From Vespula vulgaris (lineage: Eukaryota; Arthropoda; Insecta; Hymenoptera; Vespidae), in the NCBI RefSeq assembly GCF_905475345.1, contig NC_066592.1, positions 1,990,001 through 2,054,000 on the forward strand: a DNA stretch of 64,000 bases, in the 5' to 3' direction. The position numbers were made by a program, and so were the translations under genes. Of the stretch, positions 1 through 11,638 are shown one piece after another (position 1 is the stretch's first letter; each line of letters begins with the position of its first letter). The notes under the pieces were generated by a model that saw nothing but the letters and a program-made list of their open reading frames with translations, searched no databases and was not told where the DNA came from.

Positions 1-15
1 GCGGAGAGAAGGTAA

Positions 16-115
16 GCGGTACGGTACGATGCGATGCGATGCGGTGCGGTGCGGTGCGGTGCGATGCGACACTGTGCGGTGTAGTGCGGTGCCGTGCACT
101 ACGGTGCTGCGTATG
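16..115. repeat. GC-rich pentanucleotide minisatellite (GCGGT/GCGAT)
   Basis: The sequence repeats a 5-base unit alternating GCGAT and GCGGT, most regular at 26-70 and decaying into GTGCGGT variants by about 115. It is much richer in G, C and CpG than the surrounding DNA. It may extend past the left window edge. Confidence 0.8.
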
Positions 116-199
116 AGCGGCGTATGTGTGCCAACTAGCAGCGCAGCCTTTAAACTTTCATGTAGGCCCCGTTATTTATTTTGATAAATCTTCGCGCCG

Positions 200-201
<2 letters not shown>

Positions 202-263
<62 letters not shown>

Positions 264-269
264 TTCTCT
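202..269. repeat. (CT)n microsatellite
   Basis: This is a CT dinucleotide run interrupted by a few TTT steps. It creates long Ser/Leu open frames on one strand and Arg/Glu frames on the other, which are not genes. Confidence 0.95.
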
Positions 270-943
270 GTCGGTCTCGCTTGCTCGCTCGCTCGCTCGA
301 ATTCAAGCTCGCTTACGAGCGTATTCGGCCAATTTCGGAGACGTTTCGTGGAAGGCGTTCGTGTCCAAAGAAGATAAAGATGATGAAGATGATGAAGAAG
401 AAGAAGAAGAAGAGGAGGAGGAGGAGGAGACGAATTTGCGCTTCGAGGCATCGTTACACATGGACGCGTATATACATACGCATGCAAATAAATAAATGTA
501 TACGAGCATTTGTCACGGGTCATTGGTTATGAATGGAGATCGATTAAATCGATTCGACGAAAGTAATATGTATATTCGGGATGTCTTTCTTCTTTCTTCG
601 TTCTCTTTTTCTCTTCTTCTTCTTCTTCTTCTTCTTCTTCCTTCTTTTTTTTTATTAATTTTCGTTTCATTAAATATTTTTTTCTTTTTTTTTGGAAATA
701 TTAAAAGAGCAATTATGATCGATACAGACGATGTTAAATATGTACGAGCGTTGTTTGATGTTTTGGAACTCTATCAAGGTCTTACAAAAAAAAATAAAAA
801 ATCTCTCTCTCTCTCTCTGTTTATCTGTCTGCCTGTCTGTCTGTCTGTTCTCTTTTTCTTTTTTTTCCTTTTTGCAAAGTTACAGAGGTAGACGGACAAA
901 GGATCCCCGCGCGCGACTTACGAATGTCTTGTTAAAATCTCGT

Positions 944-954
944 TATATAAATAG
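944..954 (+). promoter_or_regulatory. TATA-box-like element TATATAAATAG
   Basis: This is a perfect TATA-type 11-mer in CpG-containing sequence, 45 bases upstream of an ATGGCGGAG start-like context at 999. Position and sequence fit a core promoter on the plus strand, but AT-rich DNA gives such words by chance and no gene is attached. Confidence 0.25.
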
Positions 955-1739
955 TATAGGTATATGCGCGATGCACTCTCCGTAAATGTCAAGCTTTTAT
1001 GGCGGAGAAGACCGTAGCTCGAAAGTGTAAATCACCTTTATCCAAATGTAATCCTTGCACACACACGCACACACACACATATATATATATGTGTGTATAT
1101 ATGTACGTTTTTTGATCGTTTCTTTATTTTTATTTTTCGCTTTCTCTTTCTTCCTTTTTCCTTTTTTCATATTAATTTTTCTTCTTACTTCCCCTTCCCT
1201 TTCACTCTTCATTCCTTCTTTCCTTTTCTTTCCACAATTTTTCCTTTTCTTTTCAGTTTCGTCCCGTTGTCCGTTCCCTTCCGTTCTTACTCGGTTTACT
1301 TAGGAATCTCGTTTCGATAAAATAATGCTTCTCGAATGTCGGAAAGAGAGTTTCGAACCTGGTATGTCCCCTGTCTCCTCATCCCTCTTCTCCCTCTCTC
1401 CCACGATCTCTCCCCTTCTCCTATATCTCATGCATATACATAAACCTTTTAAAAAAACACACATATACGCACAGAGAAAGAAAGAGAAAAAAAGAGAAAA
1501 AGAGAGAGAGAGAGAGAGAAAGAGATGAACACATGCGTGTAAGATTTTCGCGAGCAGCTAGGATATTCCGTTCGAGTTTCGTTTTTCTTCGTTTCTTCGT
1601 TCGTTGCATTGGTAGTAGTGTACTCAACTAGTGTTGGTGACTTCGCAACACACATACATACATAGTACGACGTTTAGTTGCATCTATCTTCTGGCCTTAT
1701 GTTACCCCTATTCTCGTCTACGTTCTAACCAAGGTTATC

Positions 1740-1840
1740 TCCACCTCCTCCTCCTCCTTCTCCTCCTCCTCCTCCTCCTCTTCCTTCTCCTCTTCCTCCT
1801 CTTCCTTCTTCTTCTTCTTCTTCTGCTTCTTCCTCTCCTC
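1740..1840. repeat. (CCT)n/(CTT)n trinucleotide tract
   Basis: About 100 bases of pure pyrimidine made of CCT and CTT units. The strand asymmetry could favour triplex or slipped structures. It is non-coding. Confidence 0.9.
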
Positions 1841-2033
1841 CTCCGCGCCTCATCCTTCGGCTTCCCATGCAGAAAAGTACAGTCCACCGAGAAATAGCGC
1901 AGGAATGTGCGAGGATCGAAATACTTGAGTTCGCCGACGCCTTTCTTTACGCGTTTTCCCATAAATTAAATTTTTTGCCATTTTTTTTCTCTTCGTTCTT
2001 TTTTTTTTTTTTCTTTTTATTTTTTCTTAATTA

Positions 2034-2375
2034 TTTATCCATTTTCATCGTCCAAGTCTCCGATTTCTCCATTTTCTTGCAGAATGATCGAGTAAGATCC
2101 AAGAGATAATTTTTAGGAAAAACTCAGCTGATTTCTTTTCTCTCTCTCTTTTCTTTTTTTTTTTTAATTATTTATTCATTTTCATCGTCCAAATCTTTGA
2201 TTTCTCTATCTCCTTACGTCGTTAGAGAATCGATTGGAAATATCTTTAATTGAGAGGACAATGGAGTACGATCGAGTAAAGATCAAAGAAATCATTTTTA
2301 AGAAAAACAGCTGATTTCTGTTTCTCTTTCTTTTTTTCTTTTTTTTTTAATCATTTCTCCATTTTCATCGTCCGA
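2034..2375. repeat. Diverged local tandem duplication
   Basis: The segment ATTTTCATCGTCC recurs at 2041, 2178 and 2361, each time after a T-run and AATTATTTAT-like sequence. CAGCTGATTTCT recurs at 2125 and 2309, before the second and third copies. The spacing is 137 then 183 bases, so this is an old tandem duplication with indels rather than a young satellite. Confidence 0.7.
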
Positions 2376-3062
2376 ATCAAATGCAATTCGTTTGATTGTT
2401 TATGAAACGCTAAGCCAATTTATTCGAAATCGTCGCTGATCAAACATTCTATCCATCTTACATATATTTATTCAATCGTCGCGACTTTGTCCGATTTTAC
2501 ACACCGTGTTTTAAACATCGTGTCAAACGCGTTCGTGCAAAAACTTTGTAGAATGATTATAATCTGTATCATTTTAGAATCCGTTCATTGAAGAAACGTG
2601 ATATTAGTCGATTTTAATTTAGAATCGAATACTCCCTTATCGATGACAGCTTATTGAATTTTGAATCAATATATTCTCGGTAATAAAGTTTGTCGTTTTG
2701 GTATATTGTAAAAAAAAAAAAAAAAAAAAAAATGCACAGTTTTTTCTTTCGCGCCATTTATTTACAATTTTTTTTTCTTTTTTTCTTTTTTTTGATCCAA
2801 CCATAATCGTCGCACGATAAATACGTGGATTTACTTTTTCGTAGAATCGAGAGACACGCCATGAAAATTCGTGATATACGAGACTAACGTTCGATAGCGC
2901 GTGAATGGCCGAGCTAAAGAAGAGCTTAACGTTATGTAAAAAAAAATACACAGACACAATACGCAAACAGAGACGCTCGCACATACATAAATACATAGAT
3001 CATATATACATACACATATATACATATGTACACACGTAGGTACGTACAAAGAGAGTAGAAAA

Positions 3063-3069
3063 AAATTAA
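3063..3069 (-). terminator. RNA polymerase III terminator of tRNA-Leu
   Basis: Just past the 3' end of the tRNA-Leu gene on the minus strand the sequence reads agccttaa followed by a run of seven T, the normal pol III stop. The run is the complement of the A-run at about 3060-3066. The exact end is uncertain by a few bases. Confidence 0.8.
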
Positions 3070-3073
3070 GGCT

Positions 3074-3156
3074 GTCAGAAGTGGGATTCGAACCCACGCC
3101 CACATAAGTGGACTGCGACCTGAACGCAGCGCCTTAGACCGCTCGGCCATTCTGAC
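3074..3156 (-). tRNA. tRNA-Leu (anticodon CAG), intronless
   Basis: Read on the minus strand, 83 nt fold as a class II (long variable arm) tRNA. The acceptor stem pairs GTCAGAA with TTCTGAC. The D arm contains GGCCGAGCGGTCTAAGGC (A box). The anticodon stem-loop CTGCG-TTCAGGT-CGCAG gives anticodon CAG. The variable arm is about 16 nt (TCCACTTATGTGGGCG), and the T arm holds GGTTCGAATCC (B box). Leucine matches both the long variable arm and the anticodon. No intron is present. CCA is not encoded, as is usual for eukaryotes. Confidence 0.97.
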
Positions 3157-3295
3157 GTGTGTTCGACCGATTGTTCTTCGACTTTTAATAACTCTCCTCG
3201 TGGGTAGAATGTACTCTAATCGAAAAACTGGTCTGCATCGCTAAATTTATCTCTGAGCTAGGCGAAAATAACTACTGGTGCCGTACTAACGTAGA

Positions 3296-3296
3296 A

Positions 3297-3327
<31 letters not shown>

Positions 3328-3525
3328 AAAGAGCGAATGAACGAACGAACGGATCAATTCGAACGACTGAACGATCGATCGAACGAATGAACGAACGAAT
3401 GAACGAAGAAACGAACGAATGAATGAACGAATCACTGATTGACTGACTGACTGACTGACTGACTGACTGAGTGACTGACTGACTGAGTGACTGACTGACT
3501 GACTGACTGACTGAGTGACTGACTG
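3296..3525. repeat. Compound (GAAC)n and (GACT)n tetranucleotide repeats
   Basis: Imperfect GAAC/GAAT units run to about 3425, followed by a cleaner GACT array with occasional GAGT variants from 3438. The change of unit over one continuous stretch suggests successive expansions of related tetranucleotides. Confidence 0.9.
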
Positions 3526-4563
3526 ATTCTTTAAGAAATTAAAAAATTAGTTTCGTTAGTCCTACATCTTAATGATAATCGATTCAAGACCATCTTCGAA
3601 CAAAGACTGACTGATTAACTGATATAACTTTTTTATTAAATTGTATTAACCATTAACAGAATAGATTGTAAATAAAAAAAGAAATGGTAACAGCAGAAAT
3701 ACTTCTTGTCTGTGTCGTTAAAAATTCGATAGACAAAATAAAAAGATTATGTGCTAGTATAATTTTCTTATTAAATCGTATGAATCGATTAATTGATACG
3801 AATGCCAATAATAATAAATTATAATAAGCAGCATGTTATAGCAACAATAACAACAACGACGACGATGACGACAACAAATAACAAAATATTTCTTTGTCCT
3901 ACGTTATTAAAAATTCATGAAAGAAAAACGATCGAAGAACAAATAAAGAAATAAAGAAAAAGTTAAAAAAAAAAAAGAAAAGAAAAAAATGGGAGAAACC
4001 GAAAAAAAATTATTCGACGTGCAATTTTCTCATTAAATCGTATCGAACGATTATAAGTGACTCGAAATGAAAAATGACGGTAATAATAGTTTACGATCGA
4101 GAATAATGATTAGGAAAATGTCCAATGAATATTCAAGATGTCGTAGAACAAGTGACACATTACTCGTTATTAATCGGTATCGTTCGTTTCATACACCAAT
4201 ACCAATTAAAAATCTTTACTTAGATCGGCTACACTTCGTTATCGTACGAAATGTCCTTTCGTAAAAATATCGTATAAATAGAAAAGTTACATATCTTTGT
4301 CGGATCGTACAAACAATATGCGCGAAGATTTGATCGGAAAAGAATAAAAAGAAAGAAAAAGAAAAAAAAATTAAAAAGAAAAAAATATATATGAAAAAAA
4401 GACAAAGGTGGAGGAGAACGAGTTTTAGATTGGATAATAAAAAGGTTTGTAATAAATCAAAGAGAATGAAGAAATACGCGTTGAGAGCAACGTACGGTTA
4501 ATTTACTAATGCGTCAAATTAATTGGATCGCGTACATAACCCGTTGACGTAACCTCACGTGTG

Positions 4564-4597
<34 letters not shown>

Positions 4598-5174
4598 TCT
4601 TTCTCTTTCTCTCTGTCTGTCTGTCTCTGTTTACTCGATGCGTGGGGATAACACTTTGATGTAATTTACTTTTTTATAAATTGATACGCTGTAATACGAC
4701 GATAGATAGAGAGACTCGCGCTCGATCGAATTTCAATTCGAAATAAAAATATTACTTTATCGTGTTAAATTATTATTATAAATGAAAAATATGGAGCATC
4801 AATGCGTGCTTTCGTAATTCGAGAAAATGGCCGACGTCAATCGGTTTACTCGGACGAAAGAAGACGAACAAACGGAAAGAGAATGAAGGAACGTGTTGAT
4901 TCGAGAATTATACTATCGCGTTAATTATCGTCACCGTTAATTATCGTTACGTTCATCGTCCTTGCTATCGACAGGAACAAGATTTCTCTTGGTTTATTGA
5001 TTCGCTTTTTTGTTACTTGATCGAACAAAAATAAAAAAAAGGAAAGAAAGAAAGAAATCGTGATTCAAAACGGGTGTCTCAGCCGGTGCAAGGCCGTTTA
5101 AACTTAGAAATTGGAATTCATTGGCGGGACAATGGAAGACTGTATGGTGGCACCTGGCGAGAGTGTGTACGTAA

Positions 5175-5175
5175 A

Positions 5176-5213
<38 letters not shown>

Positions 5214-5270
5214 CTTACTTGCACGTATCTACCTACCTACCAACCAACCAACCTACCAATCTAACAACCT
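5175..5270. repeat. (AAGT)n followed by (ACCT)n/(ACCA)n
   Basis: About ten AAGT units are followed directly by ACCT and ACCA units. TACTTACTTG at the junction is the reverse complement of the AAGT units, so a small foldback is possible there. Confidence 0.85.
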
Positions 5271-5604
5271 ATTCGTCCAAGGACGAGCGAGCTGACGTAA
5301 CTCGCTAAGTAATATCCGCGTAATACGCTTTTAATAAAATACAATGGTCCTCTTGTTTGATCGGAAAGAAATCTACAGAGTTTTACGAGAACTTAAATAA
5401 AAAAATATCGATCATCGTTTATATCCGAGAAAACTCGTATACTCGCACGATATAATTCTTCCATTATCAACAAACTTTATCGTAATATTTCGGAAGAATG
5501 AGAATTCTATGTGATCTAAAAAGAAGTCTCGTTGATATTTTTGTCGTCGTTCGTTGATTAGTTCGTTCCTTAGTATTTTTCTTTTCTCTTCTTCTTCCTT
5601 TCAT

Positions 5605-6041
5605 TCTAGCAATCCGGTGTTAAAGAGAAGGAAAGATTGTCAGGTAGTGCGATTTCCGGTGCGGTCCGGTGCAGTGTCTCGAATAGTCCAAGATTGCATA
5701 GTCGCATTGAGCGTCGCTGCGTCTCAAGGCCGGACCGTCCGAGAGCTAAGGACGACGTTAAGATTCCCCTCTTGTCCTCTCTCTCTCCGTCCCTCTCTTT
5801 CTCTCTCTCTTTCTCACTCTTTCTCTCTCGTACACACTCTCTCTTTTCCTCCTCTTCATCCTCTTCTTTCCGTCCCTCTCCAAAGAGCAAGTCTCCGCAT
5901 CGAGTCTGCCACCATCACCGACGTCTCAGTCCTACCCCTCTACTCTTCTCCTCCTCTTTCGCGAGTTCTCCTTCTCTCCCTCCTCCCTCTTCCTCTCTCT
6001 TCTCTCCCCTTACCCCTTTTTGCATCCTCTCCTTCTTCTAT

Positions 6042-6072
<31 letters not shown>

Positions 6073-6400
6073 CCATCACTGTGGTGTTCTTCCTTCTTCT
6101 TACTTCTCTCTCTCTCTCTCTTTCTCTTTTTCTTTCTTTTTTTATCTCTCTTTCTCTCTCTTTTATGCCTCGCTTCCAACTAAACTGCTCCACTGTACGA
6201 CTACTCCACTCCACTCTACTCGAGTCTCCCGGTACGAGCTATAAAACTGGATGGTGCATTTCCTTCGGCTGGAAGCGATTTACCTGCTCCTAATCGTCGA
6301 TCGTCGCAACACCGACACGATCACGATGGCGGAGGAACACCAACTATTTCTTATTTCTTACTTTTCTTGCAATCTTTAACCAACCTGCTCAACCATCCAT
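5605..6400 (+). other. CpG- and pyrimidine-rich block, possible promoter or untranslated exon
   Basis: The first part (5640-5765) is complex and CpG-rich, with repeated GGTGCGGTCCGGTGC-like words. It runs into about 400 bases of CT/CTT-rich sequence, then a complex segment at 6170-6330 with a TATAAAA at 6240-6246 and an ATGGCGGAG context at 6326. This composition is common at insect transcription starts and 5' untranslated exons. Long open frames across it are Ser/Leu/Arg-rich repeat products. No gene product can be named. Confidence 0.4.
6240..6246 (+). promoter_or_regulatory. TATA-box-like element TATAAAA
   Basis: TATAAAAC lies in complex sequence 86 bases upstream of an ATG in fair start context (cacgATGG). 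The distances fit a TATA promoter with a start site near 6270. No other core element is clear. Confidence 0.3.
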
Positions 6401-7933
6401 CCATCCACCCACCCACTCAACCTCCTAACCATTCACCTTCTCCAATCGTTCTTCCTTCTCTGTTAAATAATAAGTTTCCCTTGTCAGAAGATATCGAAAC
6501 GAAATCGTCCAAGCAATCGGACTCTGTATACAAGAATTGAATAGAAACTTTGCGATAGAGAACGTTTTTATTAGAGTGTCTCTATCTAGAGTTTGAATTT
6601 ATTCCATTGGGTATTTACTATGATCGAGGATGTATTATCGTACGGCCATTTTTTTTCCTTCTTTTGAATTTTTTCCAAGTTTGAAAATAAGAGGTATAAA
6701 AAAAAGAGAAGACGAAGACTACCTGTTCATTCCATTATATTACGTAAGATATGCACGGATTCAATCTTAATAATGTACGATAAAATAATTCAGATGAACT
6801 TGGAGATAGTCCACTAGTTCTTTCGAATTGCTACTTTTTTATTTTTCTTCATTTTCTTTTTTTTTTTTTCTTTTTCTTTTACGCTTTGTACTCCATTTTT
6901 GTACCGACTATTTTCGTTCCGAGTATTTCTACGAAGTATTCCAAATGTTCGATATATTTTTGTTAGGAATGAACGATATTTCGATTCGTTCGAATATTTA
7001 ATAATGACATGTTGATAATAATAAAAGCATATATATATATATATAGGTTTCTTTATGAAAAGGGTTCGAGTGGTACGTACTAGAGGCATAGCAACGCAAG
7101 AAGCGAGGGCACTAGTTTGTTAGGATTCCTTACGTGTCACTGGGTTACTATACTCACATTCCATACATAGAACGGGAGTCTACAGTATGAAAGAAACTGC
7201 TTTAGAATCTCGACCACCGAGCGACTGCATTGTAAAGCCAAGCGAAGGGCTTCCCTCGCAAGGGAATTCATTTCTTGTTTGTCTTGAACTTACTCTCTCT
7301 CTCTCTCTCTCTCCCTCTCTTGAACAGCTCCACTATACTCTCAGCTTCAGCGAAATACGAATCTTAATTTTTTACCATTTATCTCCCCTCTCCAGCTATA
7401 TGTGTGTGTGTATATATATACACATATGTTTACAATTATTTATACACATATAAATATTTATGATTAACAATATTGTATATATATATATATATTTCTATAT
7501 TTACATACATACATACATATATATATATATATATTTATGATTAATTATTTATACATATATATAAAATTCAATTATATTTTATTACTTATTTTATATCTCA
7601 AATTTCACTCATCAAACAAATACAAGATCCAATGATCGACAAGAGAGATACTTTTTTATCTTTCATTATTTTTTCTAATGTTAACGACCAATCGGAAGTG
7701 GACTATTTCTTTCTGTTTCTTTTTTATTCTTTTTCTTTGGTACCGACAAAGAAGAACGTAAGTAATAGTTTCCTAGAAAGAAGGAAGCTTCTTCGTTTAG
7801 CGATATCACGGTGGTCGTGATGATGTTACGTGATGGTTTAACGTTCAAGGTCGACGTAGTTTTTGGGCCGAAACAGGTGGACGGCAGGATGGCAAACGGC
7901 TCATGTTCAAGGTCATGTTACAATAACACCGCT

Positions 7934-7983
<50 letters not shown>

Positions 7984-8560
7984 TATTCATATCATCATTA
8001 TCGTTGTCGCCGTCGTCGTTGTCATCGTCATCGTCACGCACCATCGAAACAGAAGATTTTAACGATGCAAGACAAACTTTGGTGGAACACCTGCGCATTT
8101 TTTTCTTTAATCGCAGCCTGCCTTCTTTAATCTCTCATGCAGCTTGCTTCTAAACACATATTTCATATCTAGATATTTTTCAATAATTGTTAGATATTGT
8201 ATGGGGATTGAATATTTTTGTTTCCCACCTCAGTAAAACGGAAGTAGTAATATTAGTTAATTAATCTATTGATTTATCATTGATTTGGGATAAATAAAAT
8301 ATCAATAAGTAAAATAATAATATATATATATACATACCAATATAATAATAATAACAATAACAATAATAATAATAAACAAAAAGAAAGTAGACAATATCGT
8401 GAATTAGAACAACACGATGGAATGTAATAATGTAGTTTCGTGAAATTCGGAATTGGAAAAAAAGAATCCTAATGAAAAAAAAAAATCCTAAAGAATTACA
8501 TCATATTTAACAATAGCAAGGATTATCAAAAAGTATATTTACTTACCCTAGTGTCAAACA
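6400..8560. other. Non-coding interval, AT-rich with microsatellites
   Basis: It contains CT at 7291-7320, GT/TA at 7396-7425, TA and ATAC tracts at 7470-7534 and an ATC array at 7933-7982. A short complex patch at 7130-7280 includes the hairpin-forming GCGAAGGGCTTCCCTCGC. I see no gene. Confidence 0.8.
7933..7982. repeat. (ATC)n trinucleotide microsatellite
   Basis: About 16 uninterrupted ATC units, read as Ser, Ile or His runs in plus frames and Asp runs on the minus strand. The neighbouring 7998-8036 is a diverged continuation (GTC/ATC). Confidence 0.95.
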
Positions 8561-10015
8561 GAAAGACGAATACACGCCATTTACATAATTTTCTCGAGTT
8601 CTTCTGTCTCTTTTTCTTTTTTCTTTCTCTTCTTCTTTTTCATTTTCGTTCTTTCGATTACGAAGAGAGCAGTACGAGAAGACGTAGAGCCACGTTATTA
8701 TGACGATGAGAAAGCGGGGGAAAGAAGTAAAAGAAAATTTATGACAGTGTCAAGAATCTCGCGTGTGATTCGCCATATTCGAATTAAGCTATTTGTGCGT
8801 ATTTTTTTTTCCATCTACCCTCTCCTACCCTTCTTTTTTATGTTTCTTTTTTTTTTTTTCTTTATTCACCGTTACAAAGTATCACGAACATATATAAATG
8901 CGTGCACGATGTGTGTTTGTATATAAACATTAGTATTTACCGTTTCCTTCGTTATAATTAATAACACGGCGGTATTTTAATTTAAAGCATGGTTATTCGA
9001 TATTACCGGATTTCTCAGACATTCAGAAGATTTGTATTCGCTATTAATCGATATATCTCAGTTTCAAGATTTAATCCTTAAATATTTCATATTTATATTA
9101 TATTCAGAAATAAATGAAGAAGGAATTAATAATAATTAATAGAATAAGAGGATAATGAAATAAGTATCAATTCAAATGAGGAATGATAAAAGAATATTGT
9201 TACACGGGATGATAAATCATTGGATTAATTAATATCGATCGTTTGCAAATGGGAAATTCGATGAAGAATGTATTATATCAAAATTATTATGAATGGAATA
9301 TATTTAAATCGAAATGAAAATAATTTATTAAGGAATTTTAAGATCAGCTGTATCTTTTTTTTCTTCTCTCTCTCTCTCTTTTTTTTTTTTTTTTTTTTTT
9401 AATTAAAATAATTTAATCTTTGAATCTTTTTTTTTTCCTTTTTCCCTATTGGATAAATAAACGAAAGAAAATTATACGATAGGATACATCGATCGATTGG
9501 AATTAATCAGTACAAATCAAAAAACAATATGTAATCAATATTTTTCTTTTTTCATTTTTTTGTGACTTCAACAACAATAGTTCTTTAATCTCAATCTCGA
9601 ATTATTCTCATTCTCAAAATAATTTACTCTCTGATATCTGTTTTGTTGGTTAAATAAACGAAACATCATATCAATGGATTGATTAAAATTATCTAATGAA
9701 AACTAATTAACATTTCTTAGACTTTAAGTATAAAAATTCGAATAACAATACATGGTTTATTAACGAAATGTTATTATTCTTGAACTTTTTTCTTCGAATA
9801 AATAAATAAATAAATAAAATAAAATTATTAAAAGACACGGTTGATCAGTGGATTGAATAAAACTACAAATAAAAATCTTACAAATAAAAAAGCAATGACA
9901 TATAATACCAACCAATCAACATTTGTAATATGTCGGACTACTTTCAATTATCTTAACTCGAACAATTGATTAACAAATCCTAAAAATTATACCTGTTCTC
10001 AATATAATTTTATGG
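8560..10015. other. AT-rich non-coding interval with weak internal repetition
   Basis: Four related segments near 9186, 9452, 9650 and 9798 share a pattern of AATAAA(C)GAAA followed 20-40 bases later by GGATTGAATAAAA-like sequence. There is also a T-run at 9380-9400 and an AAAT tract at 9799-9822. There is no coding signal. Confidence 0.7.
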
Positions 10016-10345
10016 ACCGGTTAGCAATCAAAAGAATTGGAAGGATAACCTAAGTAGTTGGTAGTAAGAAGAACGATCAAACCTAAAGAAACGATAGTTG
10101 GAATGAGAAAGAAAAAAAGAAGGACGCAATATGTGCAACTACGGTCCATCCAAGGGCAAGCGATCGTGACTGGCTTAATAGTATTGCAAGAGGAGGTTGA
10201 GTCCCAACTGCAATTATAATACACCAAGAGAATGTGCATTCACCTTTGGTCCTTTGCCACTTGCTTCTTTTAATGGCTCCACCTTTCTTGTTGTCCTGCC
10301 TCTTGTTGATATCCTTCTGAATCCTTTACTGTTGTTTCCTTAAAA
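10016..10345. other. Complex unique island in AT-rich DNA
   Basis: About 330 bases of higher-complexity, relatively CpG-poor sequence stand out from the AT-rich flanks. On the minus strand a purine-rich stretch with CAGAAGGATATCAACAAGAG-like sequence runs into GGACCAAAG/GTGAAT, which resembles a weak splice donor. No frame is convincing. It could be an untranslated exon, a non-coding RNA or an old insertion. Confidence 0.35.
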
Positions 10346-11638
10346 GGAAGATTGATGACACCGAAAAAATTTATTTATTTCATATTGTTTTATAATCAAT
10401 TAAAAGTGAATATTTTGTATATTAAGAAGTCAATATTATGTTAATATTATATTTATTCAATATATTATATCAGTTATAAGTGACATGATTTTCCTCTTTT
10501 TTGAATTAATTATTTATGAATTAATAGTAATAGAATCATATACTTATAATTAATTATATAAATGATATAATTTGTTTTAAGTATGTAATATTATATTATA
10601 TAATGTTTTAATTGTAATGAATTTTTATTTGTTGAGTGATACTTCATTAAAATTATCTACTTAAGTTTATATATATATATATATATTAACTTTTAAATAT
10701 TTAATAATATGAAGAACAAAACCGTCTAGAAAATAATTATAATATTTCAGTAATAATTTCACAGTTGGATTATACAGGTGTATTATACGTAAATGTCCGA
10801 ATGAAGAGAGAAAGAAAGAAAGAAAAAAAAAAAAGAAAAAAAAAAGACTAACAGAATAGAAAAAGAAAAGGTACGCGTAGGCAGCCATTAGCTTCTCGAT
10901 GTTAATTGCGTCAATAATAATCAAGAATAATGAATATAATTAAACGGACGAAAGTCAAAAAATCGATTGTCCAAACCTTAACAAGTACACGGAGCTTGGC
11001 TATCGAAAGACTAACTCGTAAAAAACAGAGTTTGAGAAAGAAATTTGTTCGATGGTATCTTAAAAAAATATATATATATATATATATAAAACGTACATAA
11101 CGTACGTACGTAAGTATAATATATCTATATATACAGACACGTGTATTCTTTCTTTCTATGGCCTCTGCGTCATCGGACTTGATCTTTTCTCTCTTTCTCT
11201 CTCTATCTATCTATCTTTCAATCTCTTGAGAAAGAAAAAGAAAGAGAGCGACAGAGAATAAGAAAAAAAGAAGAGGAATATTCGTCACGAGTAGCCTGCG
11301 TGTCTGGTCAACGTCCTTTTGACATGGCTGCATAAATCGTCCTCTGCTCTCGTAAGCAACAAGACCTGCAACAACAGCGACACCGACACCACGTTGCGAT
11401 GAAAAAAGAAACTAATGAGAAATACAGAAAAAAATTAAAAAAAATAAATAAATAAAAATTAAAAAGAAAACAGAAAGAGAGAAAGAAAGAAAGAAATAAG
11501 AAAGAAGGGCGAGAGAGAAAGATATATATACATATTTTATATATATATACATATATGTGTTGTTTGCGTGCTTTTCGAAAGAAGAGAAACCGGAATAACG
11601 TATCACCATCGTGTAGAATCCTAAACAGACGTCCACCT

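Larger units (their letters stand above)
1..3073. other. Non-coding left edge, repeat-rich
   Basis: No supportable gene is present. It contains a GC-rich pentanucleotide array at the very edge, CT at 202-269, GAT/GAA/GAG at 378-430, TTC at 611-642, CT/CTGT at 802-849, CA/TA at 1059-1102, GA-rich at 1472-1525, CCT/TTC at 1740-1840, a diverged tandem duplication at 2034-2375 and a poly-A run at 2710-2732. A TATA-like site with a short reading frame behind it lies at 944-1115. The Ser-, Leu- or Arg-rich open frames here are read-throughs of the repeats. Confidence 0.8.
3157..5600. other. Non-coding interval with tetranucleotide repeats
   Basis: It holds GAAC-type repeats at 3296-3425, a GACT array at 3438-3525, GA/A-rich stretches near 3960-4000 and 4345-4410, CT/CTGT at 4559-4628, AAGT at 5175-5217 and ACCT/ACCA at 5225-5270. 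The remainder is AT-rich unique sequence with no frame I can support. Confidence 0.8.

Noticed and set aside
2710..2732. Poly-A runs as tails of retrotransposed copies
   Set aside because: No reverse transcriptase remnant, gene copy or target-site duplication was seen next to this or the many other poly-A runs.
2932..3150. Minus-strand open frame starting MAERSKALRSGRSP
   Set aside because: It is the translation of the tRNA-Leu gene read as protein. The cloverleaf, anticodon and terminator explain the sequence.
3296..3525. CRISPR-like or tandem direct repeats
   Set aside because: The units are four bases with no unique spacers: ordinary microsatellites in a eukaryotic genome.
5554..6293. 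Two open frames of about 210 residues rich in Ser, Leu and Phe
   Set aside because: They run through CT/CTT tracts, in which stop codons are rare by composition. Neither has a domain, and two frames are open at once over the same bases.
7187..7453. Frame starting MKETALESRPPSDC
   Set aside because: Only about 35 codons precede a CT repeat, and no supporting splice or promoter signal was found.
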